Shown piece by piece: positions 1 through 7,569 of a stretch of DNA of 64,000 nucleotides (position 1 is the stretch's first letter; every line of letters begins with the position of its first letter). The DNA is from Streptococcus salivarius (lineage in GTDB: Bacteria > Bacillota > Bacilli > Lactobacillales > Streptococcaceae), in the NCBI RefSeq assembly GCF_009738225.1, contig NZ_CP018187.1, forward strand, positions 568,501 to 632,500, written 5' to 3'. The position numbers and the translations under genes are program-made. Under the pieces are notes generated by a model. It worked only from the letters and a program-made list of their open reading frames with translations. It did no database searches and was not told where the DNA came from.

Positions 1-1
1 A

Positions 2-1141
2 TCCTTTGATGATGGTATCTATTTTGCACTCTACAATCAAAATAAGGAGTTTGAAAAAGGGGCACTCCCAAGTGATTTTGATGCGAATGCTTCCTTTAAG
101 TCTGGTAAATTATCTACCTATAGCAGTTCACAAATGAACTATTATTATTACGATGTTTATAATGCCAAGAAAGGAAAGTGGATTCGTGGTGTGCGAACCG
201 CATCTGGACTGAGTAAGGAATTAACCTTGTTTTTAATTTCGATAGCTATTCTTGCTCCCATTTCAATTCTTGGTATGGCATGGGTAGGACGTCGAATTTT
301 AAAACGTGCATTTGTGCCAATTAAAGATGTGACTCAGATGGCGGAAGAGATTACAGAAAGTAGAGACTACACTAAACGTGTTTCCTCTTCTTATAAGCTG
401 TCTTATGTTGAAACGACACGATTGACCAAAGTTTTTAATGACATGATATCATCGGTCCAGTCGACTTTTGAGAAAGAAAAGCGGTTTAATCAAAATGTTT
501 CTCATGAACTTAGAACACCACTTTCTGTCATCTTGTCTGAAAGTGAGTTTGGTTCGAAATATGCTGATAGTCTGGAAGAATCCAAAGAATCCCATACTAT
601 CATAAACCGTCAGGCGAAATTAATGAAAAATATGACGGAGCAAATTTTGGAGTTGTCTAAAACTCAGAAGCTTAATTGGAATGATTTAGAAAGATTATCG
701 TTGTCAAGCCTGATATCAGAATATTGCCAGGCACAAGAAAGAAAGTGGGCAGAATCAGCTATTGATTTTAAAGTAGCTATTGAACCCAATTTATGGATAA
801 AGGGTGAGAAGTTACTTGTCATCCGAATGCTAGATAATCTGCTGAGTAATGCTATGAAATTTACTCGTACTAGTATTTCCATTACTCTTGAAAGGGTGGA
901 CAATCAGGCTCTTTTAAAAGTGGCAGATGATGGTATTGGTATCTCAGAAGACCAGCTCAATAAAATCTGGGACCGTTTTTATCAGGTCGAAGATTCTCGA
1001 AACAAATCGCTCAATAGTGGTGTTGGGTTAGGTTTATCCTTTGTCAAAGATATTGCAGAGTTACACCGGGCAGAACTTGATATTCAGTCTAAAGAAGATG
1101 TTGGGAGTAGCTTTATGATTCGTTTCCCTCTATGTGATTAG
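2..1141 (+). CDS. Sensor histidine kinase, 5' end outside window
   Basis: The reading frame is open from base 2, so the true start lies upstream. What is visible is the end of an extracytoplasmic sensing region, one membrane helix (about bases 220-300), a HAMP-like linker, then a complete kinase core. The core has an H-box (SHELRTP, phospho-accepting His near base 502), an N-box (LLSNAMKF), a G1 box (ADDGIGI), an F-box and a G2 box (GVGLGLSF). It autophosphorylates and passes phosphate to a response regulator, presumably encoded just upstream and not visible. The stimulus cannot be deduced. An ATG at 134 is not the likely start because coding sequence continues before it. A hairpin terminator follows at about 1219. 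Confidence 0.9.
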   Translation, partial: SFDDGIYFALYNQNKEFEKGALPSDFDANASFKSGKLSTYSSSQMNYYYYDVYNAKKGKWIRGVRTASGLSKELTLFLISIAILAPISILGMAWVGRRILKRAFVPIKDVTQMAEEITESRDYTKRVSSSYKLSYVETTRLTKVFNDMISSVQSTFEKEKRFNQNVSHELRTPLSVILSESEFGSKYADSLEESKESHTIINRQAKLMKNMTEQILELSKTQKLNWNDLERLSLSSLISEYCQAQERKWAESAIDFKVAIEPNLWIKGEKLLVIRMLDNLLSNAMKFTRTSISITLERVDNQALLKVADDGIGISEDQLNKIWDRFYQVEDSRNKSLNSGVGLGLSFVKDIAELHRAELDIQSKEDVGSSFMIRFPLCD

Positions 1142-1218
1142 GAAAATGGGGTGAGTCTAAAAAGTAGTTATTTCTAGCTAGACTATTTTAAAGTCTTACA
1201 GTTTAGCTTCTATATTGA

Positions 1219-1251
1219 ACTAGGGGGAGGTTACTAAACTTCCCCTTTTTG
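1219..1251 (+). terminator. Intrinsic terminator after the histidine kinase gene
   Basis: A G-rich arm and a C-rich arm (GGGGAG / CTTCCCC) flank a short loop and are followed by a T run. It separates the kinase gene from the next gene. Confidence 0.7.
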
Positions 1252-1321
1252 ATTTACGGATCAGATATGTGCAGTCTGAAAAATTAAATGATAGAATGGC
1301 AATAGATAGGAGGATACAGAA

Positions 1322-2638
1322 ATGTTAAACTATGATTTGATTGTTATCGGTTTCGGTAAAGCCGGTAAAACTCTGGCTGCTAAGATGAATGCAGCTGGTA
1401 AGAAAGTTGCTGTCATCGAGCGCAGTAAAGCGATGTATGGTGGTACTTGCATTAATATTGCGTGTATCCCAACCAAGACTATGATTGTTGCGGCTGAGAA
1501 GGGCTGGTCATTTGACGACACCATGAAGGAACGTGGTGCAGTGACTGGTCGTCTTAATGCTAAGAATTATAAAATGTTGGCAGACAATGGCGTTGATGTC
1601 ATTGATGCAGAGGCACATTTTGTGTCAAATAAGGTTATTGAAGTAGTGGCTGGTGATGACCGCCAAGAGCTTACAGCTGAGACTATTGTTATCAATACTG
1701 GTGCTGTATCTAATGTCTTGCCTATTCCTGGCTTGACAACAACTGAGCATGTCTACGATTCAACTGGTATTCAAACCCTTGAAGCCTTGCCAAAACGTCT
1801 GGGTGTCCTAGGTGGTGGTAATATCGGTCTTGAATTTGCTGGCCTTTTTAACCGTTTGGGAAGCCAAGTGACTGTCTTGGATGCTGCGACTAGCTTCTTG
1901 CCACGTGTGGAGCCATCTATTGCTAAGTTGGCCAAGGAATACATGGAAGAGGACGGCATTGTCTTTGAGCAAGGTGTTAAAACTTCTGAAGTTAAGAATG
2001 ACGGTGATGAAGTTGTCGTTGTTACTGACAAAGGTGAGTTTCGTTTTGATGCTCTCCTCTATGCGACAGGACGCAAGCCTAATATCGAACCCCTTCACTT
2101 GGAAAATACAGATATTGCCTTGACAGAACGTGGCGGTATTCAGGTTAATAAGCATTTAGAAACAAGTGTTCCTGGTGTCTTTGCGGTGGGTGATGTTAAT
2201 GGTGGTCTCCAATTCACTTACATTTCACTAGATGATTTCCGTATTGTCTTTAATTACTTGACAGGGGATGGTAGCTATAACCTTGAAACACGTGGAGCAG
2301 TTCCAACTGCCATGTTCCTCAACCCACCTTTGGCACAAGTTGGTCTTACTGAAGATCAAGCCAGAGCAGCAGGTGGACCAGTTGCTGTCAAGGAACTTCC
2401 AGTTGCTGGCATGCCTCGTGGTCATGTTAATGGCGATTTGCGTGGTGCCTTCAAAGCTGTGGTAAATCCTGAAACTAAGGAAATTTTGGGAGTGACCCTC
2501 TTTGGTCAAGAATCTCATGAAATTATCAATCTAATTACCCTAGCGATGAATCATCACATTCCATACACAGATTTGGCTAAACAAATCTTTACTCACCCAA
2601 CTATGGCTGAAAACCTAAACGATTTGTTTGCGATTTAA
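1322..2638 (+). CDS. har: FAD-dependent disulfide oxidoreductase, Har/RclA-type hypothiocyanous acid reductase
   Basis: A 438-aa flavoprotein of the pyridine nucleotide-disulfide oxidoreductase class I family. It has an N-terminal FAD-binding Rossmann motif (GFGKAG), a redox-active Cys pair in GGTCINIACIPTK (residues about 41-53), a second nucleotide-binding motif (GGGNIGLEF) for NAD(P)H, and a C-terminal dimerisation domain with the family HPT motif (FTHPTMAE). It closely resembles the pneumococcal hypothiocyanous acid reductase (Har) and the RclA group, which detoxify HOSCN produced by lactoperoxidase. The assignment is from remembered similarity; a generic NADH:disulfide reductase or mercuric-reductase-like role is the alternative. 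The start is supported by AGGAGG nine bases upstream. Terminators follow on the 3' side. Confidence 0.82.
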   Translation: MLNYDLIVIGFGKAGKTLAAKMNAAGKKVAVIERSKAMYGGTCINIACIPTKTMIVAAEKGWSFDDTMKERGAVTGRLNAKNYKMLADNGVDVIDAEAHFVSNKVIEVVAGDDRQELTAETIVINTGAVSNVLPIPGLTTTEHVYDSTGIQTLEALPKRLGVLGGGNIGLEFAGLFNRLGSQVTVLDAATSFLPRVEPSIAKLAKEYMEEDGIVFEQGVKTSEVKNDGDEVVVVTDKGEFRFDALLYATGRKPNIEPLHLENTDIALTERGGIQVNKHLETSVPGVFAVGDVNGGLQFTYISLDDFRIVFNYLTGDGSYNLETRGAVPTAMFLNPPLAQVGLTEDQARAAGGPVAVKELPVAGMPRGHVNGDLRGAFKAVVNPETKEILGVTLFGQESHEIINLITLAMNHHIPYTDLAKQIFTHPTMAENLNDLFAI

Positions 2639-2641
2639 AAT

Positions 2642-2668
2642 GAAAAGAGCCGAAAGGCTCTTTTTTTG
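2642..2668 (+). terminator. Intrinsic terminator of the har gene
   Basis: AGAGCC-GAAA-GGCTCT stem-loop followed by seven T residues directly after the stop codon. Confidence 0.85.
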
Positions 2669-2687
2669 AAAACATATCTCTAATACA

Positions 2688-2720
2688 AAGCGACACTCTA
2701 GGTTAGATGTCGCTTTTTTT
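2688..2720 (+). terminator. Second hairpin with T tract
   Basis: AAGCGACA / TGTCGCTT stem with a 12-base loop, followed by T residues. It is a back-up terminator before the mevalonate operon. Confidence 0.7.
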
Positions 2721-2880
2721 GCGCTTTGATGATAAGATAGAAGTGACATAGGAAAATTCCTTAGATTGGTGCTCTTTGTCTCCTTTGAATGCTTGATTGA
2801 CCTTGAGTCACCACTAGAATCTGTATGAAAAATCTAGAAAGACACTCGCCTGCAAATTCGTCTGTGAGTGTGTGTAATTT

Positions 2881-3759
2881 ATGACTAAGAAAGTAGGAGT
2901 GGGCAAGGCTCACAGTAAGATTATTTTGATGGGGGAGCACTCGGTCGTTTATGGTCATCCTGCCCTTGCCCTCCCTCTTAAGGATATTGAGGTTGTCTGT
3001 CAGATTCAGGCGGCTGAGACTCCTTTGACGCTCAAGGCTCAAGATCCCTTGACGACAGCGATTTTTTCAGCGCTTAATTATCTGGAAATCAAGAATCAGC
3101 CTATCAGCTATGCTATTAAGTCTAGTGTTCCTGAAAAGCGTGGCATGGGGTCGTCTGCGGCTGTAGCCATTGCGGCTATTCGTGCGGTCTTTGATTATTT
3201 TGATCAGGAGCTTAGCCAGGAGACCTTGGAAATGCTAGTTCATCAGGCGGAGACCATTGCCCATAGTAAACCTAGTGGTTTAGATGCAAAGACCTGCTTG
3301 AGTGACAAAGCCATTAGCTTTACGCGTAATATCGGTTTCAAGGAAATCGAGGTCAATTTAGGTGCCTATCTGGTCATTGCTGATACGGGTATCCATGGAA
3401 ATACCCGTGAGGCTGTGGAAAAGGTTGAGGCTATTGGTTTAGATGCCTTGTCAGATCTCAACCAACTGGGCGAATTAAGTAAGAAGGCAGAACACGCCCT
3501 CGAAGCTAAGGACCAAAATACTCTTGGACAGCTCATGTCTCAAGCCCATAATCACCTTAAATCTTTAGGGGTGTCTTGTGATTTGTCGGATTTTCTAGTA
3601 GCAACTGCTCTGGAGCAAGGTGCACTGGGAGCCAAGATGTCAGGTGGAGGACTTGGTGGCTGTATTATTGCACTGACAAGTACTAAAGACCAAGCCCGAA
3701 CGATTGCTAAAAAACTTCAAGAAAAAGGAGCCGTAAACACGTGGATAGAAAGCCTGTAA
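2881..3759 (+). CDS. mvk: Mevalonate kinase
   Basis: A 292-aa GHMP-family kinase that phosphorylates mevalonate to 5-phosphomevalonate. The N-terminal substrate segment (GEHSVVYGHPALALP) and the ATP-binding GHMP motif PEKRGMGSSAAVA (about residues 80-92) are present, as is the C-terminal GGGLGG motif. It is the first gene of a four-gene mevalonate operon and overlaps mvaD by 19 bases. No strong Shine-Dalgarno sequence precedes the ATG, although the N-terminus matches streptococcal homologues. With mvaA and mvaS at 27.7-30.1 kb the whole acetyl-CoA to IPP/DMAPP route after thiolase is in this window. Confidence 0.95.
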   Translation: MTKKVGVGKAHSKIILMGEHSVVYGHPALALPLKDIEVVCQIQAAETPLTLKAQDPLTTAIFSALNYLEIKNQPISYAIKSSVPEKRGMGSSAAVAIAAIRAVFDYFDQELSQETLEMLVHQAETIAHSKPSGLDAKTCLSDKAISFTRNIGFKEIEVNLGAYLVIADTGIHGNTREAVEKVEAIGLDALSDLNQLGELSKKAEHALEAKDQNTLGQLMSQAHNHLKSLGVSCDLSDFLVATALEQGALGAKMSGGGLGGCIIALTSTKDQARTIAKKLQEKGAVNTWIESL

Positions 3760-4685
3760 GCGTCAAATCGTACGCAAATATTGCTATTGTCAAATACTGG
3801 GGTAAGGCGGATGCGGAGCGTATGATTCCTTCAACCAGTAGTATCTCACTGACTTTGGAAAATATGTATACGGAAACCAAGTTATCTTTTCTGCCTGAGG
3901 ATGCGACTGGTGATGTCATGTATATAGATGATGAGCTCCAAGGGGAAAAAGAAACAACCAAGGCCAGCAAGGTTTTAGATCTCTTCCGTACTAATCCAAA
4001 CCAACATGTCAAGATTGAAACTTGGAACAACATGCCAACAGCAGCGGGTCTATCATCAAGTTCCTCAGGACTTTCTGCCCTAGTTAAAGCAGCCAACGAG
4101 CTCTTCCAAGTCGGAAAAACGCAGTCTGAATTGGCTCAAATTGCCAAGTTTGCTTCAGGTTCGTCATCACGGTCCTTCTTTGGACCATTGGCAGCTTGGG
4201 ACAAGGATAGCGGTGAAGTTTACCAAGTGGAAACAGACCTCAAATTGGCTATGATTATGCTGGTTTTGACAGATCAAAAGAAACCCGTATCAAGCCGTGA
4301 CGGTATGAAATTGTGTACCGAAACATCGACTTCTTTCCCAGAGTGGATTAAACAGTCTGAGCAGGATTACAAGGATATGTTAGACTACCTCAAGGCTAAT
4401 GATTTCCAAGCGGTCGGTGAGCTCACTGAAGCTAATGCTCTTCGTATGCATCAAACAACAAGTACGGCTAACCCACCATTTTCATATCTAACGGAAGCCT
4501 CTTATCAGGCTATGGACAAGGTTAGGGCTCTCCGTGCCTCTGGTGAGCAGTGTTACTTTACTATGGATGCAGGACCAAATGTTAAGGTGCTCTGTCTGGA
4601 AGAAGACCTAGACCGCCTAGCAGACCACTTCCGTAAGGACTATCAGGTCATTGTTTCACGCACCAAGGAGTTACCAGATGCCTAA
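3741..4685 (+). CDS. mvaD: Diphosphomevalonate decarboxylase
   Basis: A 314-aa GHMP-family enzyme that makes isopentenyl diphosphate from diphosphomevalonate with ATP. The N-terminus (SYANIAIVKYWGK) and the serine-rich ATP loop (PTAAGLSSSSSGLSALV, about residues 95-111) are diagnostic, and ASGSSSRS and MDAGPNVK follow as in the family. The start is a GTG inside the end of mvk, in line with pneumococcal MvaD, whose N-terminus begins MDR. The overlap with both neighbours suggests translational coupling across the operon. Confidence 0.95.
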   Translation: MDRKPVSVKSYANIAIVKYWGKADAERMIPSTSSISLTLENMYTETKLSFLPEDATGDVMYIDDELQGEKETTKASKVLDLFRTNPNQHVKIETWNNMPTAAGLSSSSSGLSALVKAANELFQVGKTQSELAQIAKFASGSSSRSFFGPLAAWDKDSGEVYQVETDLKLAMIMLVLTDQKKPVSSRDGMKLCTETSTSFPEWIKQSEQDYKDMLDYLKANDFQAVGELTEANALRMHQTTSTANPPFSYLTEASYQAMDKVRALRASGEQCYFTMDAGPNVKVLCLEEDLDRLADHFRKDYQVIVSRTKELPDA

Positions 4686-5673
4686 GCAGTCGGTCAATCA
4701 GGTCACAGTAAAAACAGGTGGGAAACTCTACATTGCTGGAGAATACTCAGTCTTAACAGCTGGGCAGACAGCCCTAATCCAATTTATTCCCATTTTCATG
4801 TCAGCAGAGGTCAAGAAAGCACAAACTACCCAGTTGTCCTCAGACATGTTTGACTATAGTGTTAGTCGTGAGCCAGACGCAAATTACGCCCTCATTCAAG
4901 AGGCCTTGAATACTTTTGAGGCCTTTTGTGGTGAGAAGTTACCCGCTCTGGACCTTTCCATCACTGGAAAGTTGGAACGAGATGGGGTTAAATTTGGTAT
5001 CGGTTCTTCGGGTTCTGTTGTGGTATTGACCCTCAATGCCTTGGCAGCAGCCCTTCAGAAAGACTTATCCAAAGACATTCTCTTTAAATTAGCTAGCTAC
5101 ACCCTCCTCAAGCAAGGAGATAATGGTTCTATGGGAGATTTAGCTTGTATCGTATACGAGGATCTGATTTCCTATCGTTCTTTTGACCGTGAAAAAATAG
5201 CAGAGCTTATAGACCAAATAACTCTATCAGAGCTTTTGGATAAAGACTGGGACTATCGTATCAGTCCTGTAGTGCCAGTTCTCCAAGCTCACTTTTTGGT
5301 GGGGTGGACCAAGCAAGCTGCTATTTCAAAAGACATGGTTAAGATGGCCAAATCTCGTATATCAAGCAAGTATCTAAGTGAAACTGAAGCGGCTGTTCAA
5401 GCTGCTATCAAGGCTCTGGAAACAGGAGATAAGAACTTGCTTAAGAGCAGCCTTCAAACTGTCAGTGACCAGTTGGAATCACTTAGTCCAGATATTTATG
5501 TGGCCAAGCTGAAAAAACTCAAAGAAGCTGAGCAAGGCCTAGATGCCATTGCTAAGTCCTCTGGAGCAGGAGGTGGAGACTGTGGTATCGCCTTTGCCTT
5601 TGACCAAGCTAGCCGAGCTGCTCTAGTCGAGCGTTGGCAACAGGAAGGTATAGAGCTTTTGTATGAGGTTTAG
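4678..5673 (+). CDS. pmk: Phosphomevalonate kinase
   Basis: A 331-aa GHMP kinase that converts phosphomevalonate to diphosphomevalonate. Visible motifs are the N-terminal GKLYIAGEYSVL, the ATP-binding loop KFGIGSSGSVVVLTLNA, and the C-terminal SGAGGGDCG. The start chosen is the ATG at 4678, inside the last codons of mvaD, because AAGGAG lies seven bases upstream; an in-frame upstream ATG at 4651 lacks that support. It sits between mvaD and fni. Confidence 0.94.
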   Translation: MPKQSVNQVTVKTGGKLYIAGEYSVLTAGQTALIQFIPIFMSAEVKKAQTTQLSSDMFDYSVSREPDANYALIQEALNTFEAFCGEKLPALDLSITGKLERDGVKFGIGSSGSVVVLTLNALAAALQKDLSKDILFKLASYTLLKQGDNGSMGDLACIVYEDLISYRSFDREKIAELIDQITLSELLDKDWDYRISPVVPVLQAHFLVGWTKQAAISKDMVKMAKSRISSKYLSETEAAVQAAIKALETGDKNLLKSSLQTVSDQLESLSPDIYVAKLKKLKEAEQGLDAIAKSSGAGGGDCGIAFAFDQASRAALVERWQQEGIELLYEV

Positions 5674-5718
5674 GGGTCAGCTAAGTAGACATTATCACGC
5701 AAGAAAGTAAAGAAATAA

Positions 5719-6726
<1,008 letters not shown>

Positions 6727-6858
6727 GAAAGAGCCAAGTGCTCTTTTTTAATTTTTAAAGATGGTAAAACAATTTCTCTAGGCGATGATATTATGGAGAC
6801 ATGATTTTAACACCGGTCAAGGATAAATAATGACATTCTTGATTTGACTTGTTTCTAG

Positions 6859-7066
6859 CGAGCAAAGCGAGCACTTAACGAGACTTTCCGCTGTGAGAAA
6901 AGTTCTAGAAATACAAGTATTTCTAGAACTCGGAATTTTTGAGAGTAAAACAGTTTGGGGAACTGTTTTAGCCTGAGCCTAGAAATTAAAAAGTGAAGGG
7001 GCTCAAAAATTAGTCATGGAGCTTCGAAGAAGTTCGCTGACGTCCGCACTCACTTAAGGAAAGTCT
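6859..7066. repeat. Dispersed structured repeat, copy 1
   Basis: About 208 bases of non-coding sequence that share long blocks with 30386-30532. Shared blocks are gagactttccgctgtgaga at the left, ctcggaatttttgag, ggctcaaaaattagtc, gacgtccg, and cacttaaggaaagtct at the right. Inside are a perfect 14-bp hairpin (6901-6914 with 6917-6930) and a 10-bp pairing of 6934-6943 with 7002-7011. Agactttcc near the left end is complementary to ggaaagtct at the right end. This copy has an extra hairpin (about 6946-6970) that copy 2 lacks. It may be a MITE-like element or an RNA element of unknown role. Confidence 0.75.
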
Positions 7067-7098
7067 AAAAAAATCCATTTTACAAAAGAATATCTTAC

Positions 7099-7124
7099 AA
7101 AAAAGAGCGGAAGCTCTTTTTTTA
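7099..7124 (+). terminator. Intrinsic terminator upstream of the mgtA leader
   Basis: AAAGAGC-GGAA-GCTCTTT stem-loop with a run of seven T residues. It isolates the following promoter from upstream transcription. Confidence 0.8.
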
Positions 7125-7156
7125 TTACCCACTCAAGCAAAAAGTAACTTTTCCCC

Positions 7157-7185
7157 TTGACAAGTTACCGCCTTAGGAGTATTAT
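7157..7185 (+). promoter_or_regulatory. Promoter of the mgtA transcription unit
   Basis: TTGACA at 7157-7162 and TATTAT at 7180-7185 with a 17-base spacer, a near-consensus sigma-70 promoter. Transcription would start near 7192, at the beginning of the M-box. Confidence 0.8.
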
Positions 7186-7191
7186 TTTCAG

Positions 7192-7417
7192 TGAAATACG
7201 GTAGGTGAGGCTACCACAAGGATACGGATGACTACCGCAAAGCAGTGGAGACACTACTCGTTGGTCAACAGTCCTGATCGTCAAGGTCAAGACTAAGCTC
7301 ATTTCATCGCCTTGCGGAGCTAAAGCTTGAACGGTCCATTTTTTGACAGAATCTATTAAAAAATCAACCTCGAGTTTATAGAGTCTTACCTGTATATGGG
7401 TAGGACTCTTTTCTTTT
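7192..7417 (+). promoter_or_regulatory. M-box (ykoK) magnesium riboswitch with terminator
   Basis: The leader holds the conserved M-box core GGTAGGTGAGGCTACC followed by GGATACGG and a CTACCGC segment, then several long helices. It ends in a terminator hairpin (7380-7390 with 7399-7409, one G-U pair) and a T-rich tract. High Mg2+ is known to stabilise the aptamer and promote termination. Its place directly before a magnesium P-type ATPase fits. It was recognised by consensus motifs and no covariance search was run. Confidence 0.85.
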
Positions 7418-7461
7418 GTCTGAGGTCCACCCACTATGTAAAAAAATGAAAGGAGAAACCT

Positions 7462-7536
7462 ATGAGACTAATCGACGATCACCCCGAACCGCACCTAACC
7501 AGTCAATCGCTGATTAGTGTCTTAGGGACTCCATAA
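7462..7536 (+). CDS. Leader peptide upstream of mgtA, acidic and proline-rich
   Basis: A 24-codon ORF, MRLIDDHPEPHLTSQSLISV followed by four residues, with a strong ribosome binding site (AAAGGAG) eight bases upstream. It lies after the M-box terminator and 33 bases before mgtA. The DDHPEP stretch near the N-terminus resembles the acidic/proline sequences of enterobacterial MgtL, which destabilise ribosomes at low Mg2+. Its 3' half overlaps a potential stem (7501-7510 with 7537-7546), so ribosome position could change downstream RNA folding. Whether it is translated, and its role, are inferences. Confidence 0.6.
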   Translation: MRLIDDHPEPHLTSQSLISVLGTP

Positions 7537-7569
7537 GTGATTGGCTCCTGATTAAATAAGGAGATTCCA

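Noticed and set aside
7165..7434. Minus-strand ORF over the mgtA leader
   Set aside because: It covers the M-box riboswitch and its terminator, which explain the sequence better.
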